From assembly GCA_944359625.1 (NCBI GenBank), contig CALVSW010000008.1:1-41908 (forward strand): a stretch of 41,908 nt of DNA. The letters run 5' to 3'. This DNA comes from an uncultured Bacilli bacterium. GTDB lineage: Bacteria; Bacillota_I; Bacilli_A; RF39; UBA660. Under the pieces are notes generated by a model. That model saw only the letters and a list, made by a program, of their open reading frames with translations, had not been told where the DNA came from and did no database searches. Shown piece by piece: positions 34,430 through 41,908 of this stretch (position 1 is its first letter; each line of letters begins with the position of its first letter). The position numbers and the translations under genes were made by a program.

Positions 34430-35811
34430 ATACCCTCCATAACCTTTATTTTTTATGCCTAGGTTATAAAATATGTATGCGTTTATTTCAAAATTACTAA
34501 CTTTAAAATTAAGTTTCAGTTGAAATAAAGATGGAAATTAAATTATAAAAACCTTACATTTAATAATTAGATACATCTTATATACTTATTAAACAAACTA
34601 ATTATTTGATTTTTTCTGTGTTTCACTTTATTAAATTTATTGTTGGTTTATTTGCCATTTATTAAAAAGCAAGTTCATTTATAATGACAAATTATAATCA
34701 TCTTCAATATATAAATCATCGCTTAAATTAAATCTGCTGAAGAAATTAATTATGAATTCCAATATATTACATATCCTTCACACACTCCTTAAAAAACTAT
34801 ATCAGCTCTTATAAGCTAATATCTTATAAATTAACATTTAACTCAGGAGCATTATCATAACCTTTATAACTGCATATATCAATTGAAATTTATTGTCATA
34901 TTCATTAACTCCAAAATTAATTGATTAATAACTAGAATAATATAATAATTTTAACAATTAAATGATTACATTAAATATCTAAGATTATTAATAAATTCCC
35001 TTCTATACCGAAATAATATCATTTGCTTTAAAAAAAGTATAGGAACTTTTTACTCCCATAACAACGTATCCCTTGTTAAATAGCCTTATAATTAATGTTA
35101 CAGTAACTTATCATATTAAACACTATCAAATTAATTAAAACTTGAAATTTTTTAAAATTATTAATTACTGACTTAAAATATAAAAAAGATTGGTATAATG
35201 TGATAAATATTTTTAATTATTTACATAATGAATAAATAACCTAAAAATTTCATAATTTAATGTTCCTTTTTACACTATTTAAAAAAGTGGTAAATATCTG
35301 TGCTTCTTTCTTTATACAATTTTCGCCTATATTTATATCATCTTCATTTGTTTTATATACTTACTGCCGAGCTACCATCATTCATAGAATGTACATACTC
35401 CATTTTTTTAATAATTTTATCCATATATATAATTATTTTCTAATGTTTCTTTTAAATAAATCATATTTTCATCATCATTTATATAATAATTTTCAGAAAA
35501 TTTAGAATACAACGTTCTTCAATTTTCTAATTTCGTAATCATTATGAATGAATCATCACTACATTATTATCAACTTATAAAATATTTTTTTATTTTATCC
35601 TTCCAATATCATATAATTTACAAATTATCATATTATAAAACTCGCTTAAAGAAGAGCTTAATTTTATATACTATTGATTTAGAATAATAAATTACCCAAA
35701 TAAAAAATTTAGTCTATAATTATTACTCTACTATATTTATTGTGAAATTTATGTTTTTTATCTATAAAATTATAAATTTTGATAAATTTTTGATGTAACA
35801 ATCATTTTAAT
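34430..35811. other. decayed, gene-poor stretch of about 1.4 kb
   Basis: No intact gene was found. A minus-strand remnant at about 34685-34760 reads FFSRFNLSDDLYIEDDYNLS before a stop and matches the C-terminal end of the replication protein at 35812 (SIYRFNLSDDLYDDYDD). It is thus a leftover of a second copy. Another minus-strand patch near 35430-35515 has short readable pieces with many stops. The remainder is AT-rich without repeats or RNA genes that I can see. Confidence 0.5.
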
Positions 35812-36564
35812 TTATCTTTCTAAATCATCATAATCATCATATAAATCATCACTTAAATTAAATCTATATATACTATTTTCAATAGCATTCTTAAAATATC
35901 CAAACTTATTTTTTATGTCATTTCCATCTTCGTCTTTAAATTTATTTGATATGACTCTTGGAACAATATAATGTATCATTGTCATAAGATCTCTATAAGA
36001 ATTATCTTTTAATAATTTTTCAAATAAATCATCATAATAAAAAATTTGACTATCTTCTTCATTTATATAATTTGTTTCTATTAATTCCAAAGTCAATCTA
36101 TTATGTTCTTCGGCAACAAAAAAAGATGATATTTTCGTTTTATCATCTTTATCTATTATTTCTTTAGTATTTATTATATTAGTATTTATTTGTGGCTGGT
36201 TTTCCACATTTGGATTATCCAGGTGTGGATTTTCCGTATCTGGAGTGTCCTTTTCATTTTCTAATTCTAAATAATAAGGCTTTTCGTAAATTAAATAATT
36301 ATATTCAAAATAGCCTTTTTCTCCCCTAACTTTTTCAATTACCAGGTAATGATTTTGCTGTAATTCTTTTAAAGTTGATCTTATAGCGTCCCTATTTTCC
36401 TTACTAATTGAAAACAAACCATGTAGAGAATAATCCCAATCTTCTGGTAATGATAACATAAATGATAATAACCCTTTAGCTTTATAACTTAAATTTCTAT
36501 CTCTTAAATGATAATTTGACATTACTGTATAATTTTTATTTTTTTCTATTTTAAATACTGACAT
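35812..36564 (-). CDS. helix-turn-helix replication-initiator-like protein (DUF6017-type)
   Basis: The 250-residue protein begins MSVFKIEKNKNYTVMSNYHL, then LSYKAKGLLSFMLSLPEDWD and RSTLKELQQNHYLVIEK. This is the winged-helix start of plasmid, phage and conjugative-element replication or replisome-organiser proteins. After a Pro/Asn-rich linker, the C-terminal part (IFYYDDLFEKLLKDNSYRDL) matches the DUF6017-like domain. Such genes mark mobile elements in Firmicutes. The ribosome site GGAGG is strong. A remnant of a second copy lies near 34685. Confidence 0.8.
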   Translation of the reverse strand: MSVFKIEKNKNYTVMSNYHLRDRNLSYKAKGLLSFMLSLPEDWDYSLHGLFSISKENRDAIRSTLKELQQNHYLVIEKVRGEKGYFEYNYLIYEKPYYLELENEKDTPDTENPHLDNPNVENQPQINTNIINTKEIIDKDDKTKISSFFVAEEHNRLTLELIETNYINEEDSQIFYYDDLFEKLLKDNSYRDLMTMIHYIVPRVISNKFKDEDGNDIKNKFGYFKNAIENSIYRFNLSDDLYDDYDDLER

Positions 36565-36605
36565 ATTTTTACCTCCAAAAAAAGCATAGATTTTTCTATG
36601 CTCAG

Positions 36606-37331
36606 TTAAAATATCATATTCACTTTAAAATAATCAGGTTTAAATTGCTTATTTTTTCTTGCTTTTATTACACCAACTCTATGTTTATGAAAAGTAGGAT
36701 TACCAATATGAGGTAATTCATCAATACCCTTTCTATCTTCTACAATTGATAAAATATCCCATCCGTCCTTAAAATATTTTTGCATTTCACATTGTTTTAT
36801 ATACTGATTAGAATTTAGATTTTCAGTATTTTCATCATCATTCCACATTAAATATTCTAAATAAATTAATTCATTTTCTTTTACTGCATTTTGCAAGGCT
36901 TTTATTTTTTTACTCATAGGGATTTCAGAATATTCTTTTCTATGAAGTACTCTTTTTGAATAAACTACATCATACGATTTTTTATTAAATTCAAAAAAAT
37001 TTTCACTACACAACTTTACTTTATCATGTAATTGTTCTATATTTATTCTATCTTCAGCTCCATAGATAGTTCTTCGTTGAAGGATTATTTCATTATTTTC
37101 ATTTATAATTGGTAGTTGAACATGACCACCATAAAGATATATCATGTTCATTTCAAAAGCATAAACTTTATAACCTTTTTTAAGAAAAGGAATAGTATAA
37201 ATACCATCTAAACATCCTACATCACAAATTTCTAAATTTTTCCCATAATTTTTTTTAATATACTTTAATAATGCATAAAAAGTTGTCCCAACAGTTCCAA
37301 ATGAACTAGCTTTCGTAATTACTGCTCCCAT
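36606..37331 (-). CDS. SAM-dependent methyltransferase-like protein
   Basis: The protein of about 241 residues has motif I of class I methyltransferases (ICDVGCLDGIYTIPFLKKGY) followed by an acidic residue in VYAFEMN. The post-motif SYDVVYSKRVLHRK is in the expected place. The acceptor is unknown. I chose the ATG at 37331 because TTGGAGG lies just upstream; the longer frame to 37430 lacks a site and would start with an unlikely sequence. It lies at the right end of the bracketed segment, divergent from the truncated cotE. Confidence 0.7.
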   Translation of the reverse strand: MGAVITKASSFGTVGTTFYALLKYIKKNYGKNLEICDVGCLDGIYTIPFLKKGYKVYAFEMNMIYLYGGHVQLPIINENNEIILQRRTIYGAEDRINIEQLHDKVKLCSENFFEFNKKSYDVVYSKRVLHRKEYSEIPMSKKIKALQNAVKENELIYLEYLMWNDDENTENLNSNQYIKQCEMQKYFKDGWDILSIVEDRKGIDELPHIGNPTFHKHRVGVIKARKNKQFKPDYFKVNMIF

Positions 37332-37435
37332 ATAAAATACCTCCAATTTTTTACTATGGCACACGGTAATTATATAAAAATCAGCAATCAAATCCTCATT
37401 ATTTACAAAGCTTAGAATGGTTATCACCAAAAACT

Positions 37436-37828
37436 ATGACACATACATTTAATGGAACTAATGTAGGAGATAAAGTTATTGTAAATGGATCATTTGATGT
37501 AAATGTTTGGTATTCATATGATAATGATAAAAAAACAACTGTTAGTACTAAAAAATTTAATTATACTGAAAACTTAAAACTTAAAAATCAAAATAGTTTT
37601 GATAGTGGTTCAGAAGTTATTGTACGTAGTTTAAAACAACCTACTGTATCTGATGTATCTATTACTAATGGTATAATTAACTTAAATATTGATAAAGAAT
37701 TAGGTATTGAAATAGTTGGTAATACTAAAGTAAAAGTACCTGTAGAGGACATCGTTGATGATTACGAATTAGTTGAAGAAGATATTGACTCTTCTGTAGA
37801 TAAAGTAAATGAAGACTATCTTAATTAA
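37436..37828 (+). pseudogene. cotE: 5'-truncated second copy of cotE
   Basis: The 130-codon frame lacks the first 46 or so residues of CotE. From HTFNGTNVGD onward its protein is identical to the product of 28497. Upstream the same frame continues through unrelated codons (QQSNPHYLQSLEWLSPKT) to a stop, so the start region is a chimera. No ribosome site precedes the ATG at 37436. It is almost certainly not expressed as functional CotE. Confidence 0.8.
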
Positions 37829-37868
37829 AAAATAATATCACTACTAATATGGTGATATTTTTTTGATA
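37442..37868 (+). repeat. 427-bp direct repeat, right copy
   Basis: It matches 28623-29049 with three clustered synonymous differences at its left end and 400 identical bases after that. It is followed directly by the promoter region of the J-domain gene, which is probably the original neighbour of cotE. Confidence 0.9.
37834..37864 (+). terminator. duplicate of the cotE terminator
   Basis: It has the same hairpin and T-run as at 29015-29045. Confidence 0.7.
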
Positions 37869-37936
37869 TTTTATAACAAATTATTGACTATTAAAATTAT
37901 TTTGTTAAAATAATATCGATTAAAGGTGGTATTATT

Positions 37937-39547
37937 ATGACATTAAATGAGGCATTAAAAATATTAAAATTAAATAAAAATTTTACAGAAGAAGAACTAA
38001 AAAAAAGTTATCGTAATTTAGTATCAAAATATCATCCAGATAATTTTCCTGAAGGAACTAAAGAAAATTTAGAAGCAACTGAAAAAATTAAAAAAATTAA
38101 TGAAGCTCATGATTTTATTAAAAATTATTTAGATAACAATAATGTAAATGATATTAATTTTATAAAATTGTATATAGCTAAATGTATTAAAGATTTAGAT
38201 AATTACAAAGATAAAACTAATAATCCTAAGTTAGAAAAATATAACAAAGAAATAGATTTAATTGTTCTAGAATTTACAGATTATTCTAATGATATGATGG
38301 ATTATTTAAAATTGGATATAAAATATAAAGAATGTATCCAAAAGATATCAAAAATATTTGAAAAAGTTGTAGATGATTTTATTGAAGAAAATAATCTTAA
38401 TGAATTAATTTTTTATGGAATTAATAAAAATTTTAAAAATTTAAATACATTATATCAAAAATTAATGGAAGTTTTAAAATATATTAAAACTTTAAATAAT
38501 GATTTAAAAAAATATGAAAATGAATCTGGTTATCAAAATTTAAAATCTGAAATTGAAGAATATAAAGCACCTTTTCTATATAATTTAGTAATTAAACAAT
38601 TTAAAACTTATCAAGATATGTTTAATAATTTTGAAAAACTAGTTATAGCTTTATTTAATAAGTATAATAATTCTTTATTATTAGCAAATTATCTAATTAC
38701 AGATATTAAAATATTTAAAAAGTATATAAATGATGATAACGTAAATGAAATTTATGAATCAACATTAAAAATTTTAAATGCATTAAAAAATGAAGAACAA
38801 TATAATTTTTCTCTTGATAGAAATATAGATAAATTAGAAACTTATAAAAAAAGATATCTAGCAATAAAACAACTATGTTTAACTTTAAATTTTATCGATG
38901 ACATTACAAAACAAAATAATAGTAATACTGACATAGCAAAGAAAAGCGAATTTATTAAATTTGTTCAAGAAGCAATTTTTAAAGAAAAAAGAAGATTTGC
39001 AACTGCTATATTCTCAAATGAAGCAAAACTTGCTAATATTAATGTTATTAGTGATTACCATAATATATTAGATGGTTATTATTATTCACCAATGCGCATA
39101 TACATAAATAAAGATTATAGACAAAATAAAAATGAAGTTAATTTTCTACAAATAGTAGAAATAAATTATGAATATGTAATATTAAAATATATAGGTGGGA
39201 AGAGTGCCAATAAGACAATAACTATATCAAAAGATGAATTTATTAAAAATTATATTTTATTAGGATATTTATTATACTGTAATTCTAAAGTTTTTTATGA
39301 TAAAAATAATAAAGTGTTAATATTTATCAATGATAAGTACAATATAATATATTCTTATGAAACAAATACTTTTAAAATCAACAATAATAATAATTTTGCT
39401 ATTAAAAACGATGTATCTTCATATCCAATATTATTTAATGAAATCCAAAAAATAATATCTAATGTACAATACCAATTAGAAAAAGATGAAATAATTAATA
39501 AAAAAAACATAAGTGACAGAATTAGAAGAATATTTAAGAACTTGTAA
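37937..39547 (+). CDS. J-domain protein with long unknown C-terminal region
   Basis: The 536-residue protein starts with a complete J-domain (residues 1-65: LNEALKILKLNKNFTEEEL, the HPD motif in SKYHPDNFPEG, and a final helix). J-domains stimulate Hsp70 (DnaK) ATPase. The remaining 470 residues are helical and Lys/Asn-rich with no Gly/Phe or zinc-finger part, so this is a class III J-protein with a private cargo region. The last 150 residues contain beta-rich phrases such as IYINKDYRQNKNEVNFLQIV. A promoter (TTGACT near 37883) and ribosome site AAAGGTGG precede it. Confidence 0.75.
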   Translation: MTLNEALKILKLNKNFTEEELKKSYRNLVSKYHPDNFPEGTKENLEATEKIKKINEAHDFIKNYLDNNNVNDINFIKLYIAKCIKDLDNYKDKTNNPKLEKYNKEIDLIVLEFTDYSNDMMDYLKLDIKYKECIQKISKIFEKVVDDFIEENNLNELIFYGINKNFKNLNTLYQKLMEVLKYIKTLNNDLKKYENESGYQNLKSEIEEYKAPFLYNLVIKQFKTYQDMFNNFEKLVIALFNKYNNSLLLANYLITDIKIFKKYINDDNVNEIYESTLKILNALKNEEQYNFSLDRNIDKLETYKKRYLAIKQLCLTLNFIDDITKQNNSNTDIAKKSEFIKFVQEAIFKEKRRFATAIFSNEAKLANINVISDYHNILDGYYYSPMRIYINKDYRQNKNEVNFLQIVEINYEYVILKYIGGKSANKTITISKDEFIKNYILLGYLLYCNSKVFYDKNNKVLIFINDKYNIIYSYETNTFKINNNNNFAIKNDVSSYPILFNEIQKIISNVQYQLEKDEIINKKNISDRIRRIFKNL

Positions 39548-39583
39548 TTTGAACATGAGTAACAATATTAATCTGGAAATTAA

Positions 39584-39626
39584 AAAAATCTTTTCATAAT
39601 AAAATAATAAAAATGAAAAGATTTTT
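39584..39626. terminator. bidirectional terminator after the J-domain gene
   Basis: AAAAATCTTTTCAT and ATGAAAAGATTTTT form a perfect 14-bp stem with an AT-only loop. Confidence 0.75.
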
Positions 39627-39695
39627 ATTATGTAAAAAAGCAATTATTATTTACTTTCTAAATCATAATCAGATTATTTATTCTCTTATCTATTA

Positions 39696-39833
39696 TTATC
39701 TTTTTCTACTATTAAGATTATCAATAAATTCTGGAACATATGTTAACACTGCTTCTTTTTCTAATGGAGTTAATACATAATCATCTTTTAAATATTCATA
39801 TTCCTGTTTAGTTGTCATTTTTATTCTTTTCAT
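39696..39833 (-). CDS. possible small protein (45 aa)
   Basis: A short minus-strand frame reads MKRIKMTTKQEYEYLKDDYV, then LTPLEKEAVLTYVPEFIDNL and a basic end. It has a weak ribosome site and could equally start at the inner ATG at 39818. No family is recognised. It is the only coding candidate in the 400-base gap before nadD, and may be a remnant. Confidence 0.35.
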   Translation of the reverse strand: MKRIKMTTKQEYEYLKDDYVLTPLEKEAVLTYVPEFIDNLNSRKR

Positions 39834-39876
39834 TTTCTATTTCAAGTCCTAAAATTTTATTTTAATAAACAAATTG

Positions 39877-39905
39877 TTGACTTTTTAATTTGTTATTAAT
39901 ATAAT
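39877..39905 (+). promoter_or_regulatory. sigma-A promoter of the nadD-cinA / nrtR operon
   Basis: TTGACT (39877-39882) and TATAAT (39900-39905) are separated by exactly 17 bases. They lie about 48 bases upstream of the nadD start. Confidence 0.8.
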
Positions 39906-39918
39906 GTTAATAACATTA
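39902..39918. promoter_or_regulatory. 17-bp perfect palindrome over the -10 box, likely operator
   Basis: TAATGTTAATAACATTA is a perfect inverted repeat (8-1-8) that overlaps the TATAAT box and the transcription start. The operon's last gene encodes an NrtR-type regulator, so this is the natural candidate for its binding site. A partial repeat of the left arm follows at once (ATGTTAATATT). Confidence 0.6.
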
Positions 39919-39952
39919 ATGTTAATATTTTATTTAAAAGAAAGGTTATTTT

Positions 39953-40993
39953 ATGAAAATTGGTATCTTTGGTGGAAGTTTTAATCCAATTCATAATATG
40001 CATTTAAAAATAGCTAATTATTTAATAGAAAATAAGTATCTTGATAAGATTATTTTTGTTCCTACTGGAGATAAATATTCTTATAAAACTCATATGTTAG
40101 AAGCAGATAAAAGATTAATAATGATTAATTTAGCTATTAAAGATAATCCTAATATATTAAGTAGTGATTATGAAATTAAAAATCAAATGGTTTATACGTA
40201 TGAAACTTTAAATTATTTTAAAGAATTATATCACAATGATAAAATATATTTTGTATGTGGTATGGATAATTTAAATTATCTTGATAAATGGCAAAAACCA
40301 GAAGAAATATTAAAATTTCCAATAATTGTCGTTAATAGAAATAAAGAGAAAATGAATTCTAAGTTTTTAAAGTATAAAAATATAAAACAAGTAAAAATAA
40401 AGTTGTCATCACTTTCTTCTACTCTAATACGGCAAAAAATAAAAGATAATAAAAGTATCAAAGACTTAGTACCAAAAGATGTAGAAAAATATATTACTAT
40501 TAATAATTTATATAGGAGGGATTTAAATATGTATAAGGAAATAGTAGAAAAATTAAAAGCTAAAAAATTAACTATTGCAACAATGGAATCATGTACTGGT
40601 GGAGAAATAGCTAGTCAAATAACTAATATTGAAGGTGCTAGTGAAGTAATATTATTTAGTGCGGTTACCTATAGTAATGAATTTAAAATAAAAATGGGTG
40701 TTAGTAAAGATATTATTGATAAGTACTCAGTATATAGTATTGAAACTGCTAGAGAAATGGCTAAAAATATAAAAGAATTTAGTCATTCTGATATAGGTAT
40801 TGGTATTACTGGAAAACTGGCTAGAGCTGATAAAAATAATAATTATGGTAAAGATAATCAAGTATTTATAAATATTATTTATCATGATAAATCTTATGAT
40901 TATACGCTTAGTGTAAGTGGTAAAAATCGGGTTACTAGTAAAAATGAAGTTGCTACTTTTTTAAGTAATAAACTAAATAATATTTTAAGTTAG
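39953..40993 (+). CDS. nadD: NadD-CinA fusion: nicotinate-nucleotide adenylyltransferase joined to NMN amidohydrolase domain
   Basis: The 346-residue protein has two enzymes. Residues 1-188 are NadD: GIFGGSFNPIHNMH (the nucleotidyltransferase start with HxxH), FVPTGDKYSYK, FVCGMDNLNYLDKW, and SSTLIRQKI. NadD makes NaAD from NaMN and ATP. Residues 193-346 are the CinA C-terminal domain (PncC-like): ATMESCTGGEIASQITNIEG, SAVTYSNEFKIKMGVS and GIGITGKLA. PncC deamidates NMN to NaMN, the substrate of NadD. An AGGAGGG ribosome site (40514-40520) and an ATG at 40529, both in frame, lie between the domains, so CinA may also be made alone. It is the first gene of the operon with nrtR. Confidence 0.85.
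   Translation: MKIGIFGGSFNPIHNMHLKIANYLIENKYLDKIIFVPTGDKYSYKTHMLEADKRLIMINLAIKDNPNILSSDYEIKNQMVYTYETLNYFKELYHNDKIYFVCGMDNLNYLDKWQKPEEILKFPIIVVNRNKEKMNSKFLKYKNIKQVKIKLSSLSSTLIRQKIKDNKSIKDLVPKDVEKYITINNLYRRDLNMYKEIVEKLKAKKLTIATMESCTGGEIASQITNIEGASEVILFSAVTYSNEFKIKMGVSKDIIDKYSVYSIETAREMAKNIKEFSHSDIGIGITGKLARADKNNNYGKDNQVFINIIYHDKSYDYTLSVSGKNRVTSKNEVATFLSNKLNNILS
40514..40531 (+). promoter_or_regulatory. internal ribosome site and start codon inside the nadD-cinA fusion
   Basis: AGGAGGG is followed eight bases later by an in-frame ATG. The same bases are read as Arg-Arg-Asp-Leu-Asn-Met in the fusion. This fits loss of the nadD stop codon in a former two-gene operon. Confidence 0.65.
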
Positions 40994-41002
40994 GAGTAAA
41001 TA

Positions 41003-41833
41003 ATGAAAGAATATAAAACTGAAGAAGAATTTTTAAAAGATTATAATGTTAAAGATTTTGATCAATTATCGATGACTAGTGATATTTTATTAGTCAGTGT
41101 ATCAGATCAAGAACAATCTAATTATCGAAAAAATGATAAGAAGATGATGAGTATTTTACTTGTTAAAAGAAATACTTTTCCTTATAAAGATAAATGGTGT
41201 CTTCCAGGAGGATTTTTAAATCCTAAAACCGAAACTTTAGAAGAGTGTGCTAAAAGAGTATTAAAAAAAGAAACAAATATTTCTAATCTTTATTTAGAGC
41301 AATTATATACATTTGATTCACTAAAAAGAGATCCAAGAACGAGAGTTATATCAACAGCATATATGGCTTTAGTAGATAAAAAAAGTATTAAAGATGAAAT
41401 AAATCCTAATGCTAGTTGGTTTGATGTCATATTAATTGAAAATAAAAATGATATTGTCGAAATATCATTAACTAATGGATTAGTAGATATTAATTTTAGT
41501 ATTAAAAAAGAATTAAAAGATAAAACAACTGATCGTTATGCATTTAAAACAATAAATAATAAATCTTTAGCGTTTGATCATGATATCGTTATTTTAGCTG
41601 GTTTAGAACGTTTAAAAAACAAAATAAGTTATACAGATATCGTATTTAATATGATGCCTAAATACTTTACTTTAGGAGAATTACAGCAAGTATATGAAGT
41701 AATATTAAATAAGAAATTATTAGACCCTGCTTTTAGAAGAATAATTGCAAATAAAGTAGAAAAAACTAATTTAACAAAGACTGGTGCTGGACATCGTCCT
41801 TCAACATTATTTACATATAAAATAAAAAAATAA
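41003..41833 (+). CDS. nrtR: NrtR-type Nudix-related regulator of NAD metabolism
   Basis: The 276-residue protein has an N-terminal Nudix domain (ILLVKRNTFPYKDKWCLPGG, then the box region near residues 68-92) and a C-terminal winged helix. The winged-helix end reads MMPKYFTLGELQQVYEVILN and ends AGHRPSTLFTYK, a pattern typical of NrtR. NrtR proteins repress NAD biosynthesis genes and release DNA on binding ADP-ribose. The Nudix box reads ETLEECAKRVLKKETNI, so the usual REUxEE glutamates are partly lost and hydrolysis is unlikely. The gene starts ten bases after the nadD-cinA stop, with a ribosome site TAGGAG. Confidence 0.85.
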   Translation: MKEYKTEEEFLKDYNVKDFDQLSMTSDILLVSVSDQEQSNYRKNDKKMMSILLVKRNTFPYKDKWCLPGGFLNPKTETLEECAKRVLKKETNISNLYLEQLYTFDSLKRDPRTRVISTAYMALVDKKSIKDEINPNASWFDVILIENKNDIVEISLTNGLVDINFSIKKELKDKTTDRYAFKTINNKSLAFDHDIVILAGLERLKNKISYTDIVFNMMPKYFTLGELQQVYEVILNKKLLDPAFRRIIANKVEKTNLTKTGAGHRPSTLFTYKIKK

Positions 41834-41851
41834 TGGTTCTTAAACATTGAG

Positions 41852-41880
41852 GAGTGATGAAATATTTTCATTACTCTTTT
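41852..41880 (+). terminator. terminator of the NAD operon
   Basis: GAGTGATGAAA and TTTCATTACTC pair around a TAT loop, followed by TTTTTATTT. Confidence 0.75.
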
Positions 41881-41908
41881 TATTTCTAAAAATATTAGTA
41901 GCAAGCAT

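Noticed and set aside
35260-35505. Plus-strand 81-codon frame in the decayed gap
   Set aside because: It is hydrophobic low-complexity sequence with no ribosome site and is probably the shadow of decayed minus-strand coding sequence.
28623-37868. Calling the bracketed segment a site-specific ICE or prophage
   Set aside because: No integrase, relaxase or structural phage gene is present, and the repeat is far longer than a usual att core.
1-41908. tRNA, rRNA or riboswitch genes
   Set aside because: I found no cloverleaf ends, rRNA motifs or recognisable riboswitch cores in the gaps on reading; small structured RNAs could be missed without a covariance search.

Overview
This is a very AT-rich stretch of chromosome from a Gram-positive bacterium, most likely an uncultured gut member of the Bacilli (Erysipelotrichales/RF39-like). 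The reasons are low GC by eye, strong AGGAGG-type ribosome sites, canonical sigma-A promoters, an outer spore-coat morphogenetic protein (CotE), VanZ-like and DUF6320-type membrane proteins, and anaerobe redox proteins (rubredoxin, ferredoxin, flavodoxin). TGA is used as a stop and TGG for tryptophan, so the Mycoplasma code does not apply. The lineage placement is inference.

Layout. 1-1.4 kb: a broken RhuM-family gene and a second RhuM remnant. 1.4-13.4 kb: mostly minus-strand housekeeping and accessory genes (HIT protein, ferredoxin plus rubredoxin-like pair, VanZ-like protein, ABC exporter and cyclophilin-like protein driven by near-identical promoters, decayed TetR gene, 7TM hybrid histidine kinase, acyl-CoA-synthetase-like protein, AI-2E-type permease). 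13.4-17.7 kb: a tight minus-strand run with two related unknown proteins, DUF6320, an HxxxDG acyltransferase and a TVP38 protein. 17.7-24.2 kb: a decayed gluzincin peptidase, XRE regulator, ppGpp-hydrolase-like HD protein overlapping a GGDEF cyclase, a DNA alkylation-repair cluster (tag, ogt and an unknown gene), a lipoprotein and a flavodoxin. 24.2-28.4 kb: membrane proteins, signal peptidase I, RDD protein, phosphoesterase and a second HIT protein.

28.5-37.9 kb: cotE, then about 8.8 kb of gene-poor, decayed, mobile-looking DNA (IS256 remnant, gutted nuclease-like gene, S1 protease, DUF6017-type replication protein, methyltransferase). It ends in a 5'-truncated second copy of cotE. The 427-bp direct repeat, with the intact gene on the left and the truncated copy on the right, is what single-crossover (Campbell-type) integration of a circular element would leave. 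37.9-41.9 kb: a J-domain protein, then an NAD-metabolism operon in which nadD is fused in frame to the CinA amidohydrolase domain, followed by an NrtR-type regulator; a perfect palindrome overlaps the operon's -10 box.

The most unusual signal is a set of three GC-rich cassettes of about 195 bp (18356-18550, 18726-18920, 23493-23683), all on the plus strand in gaps between minus-strand genes. Each has identical or near-identical ends and a hypervariable core. Conceptually each encodes the C-terminal end of an FGE/C-type-lectin-like domain ending in GLRPVINLQ, but none has a clear ribosome site or the upstream part of such a protein, and one is frameshifted. They look like silent donor cassettes for gene conversion, or stranded variable repeats of a diversity-generating retroelement (DGR). 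No reverse transcriptase or expressed recipient gene lies in the window, so the mechanism is unproven.
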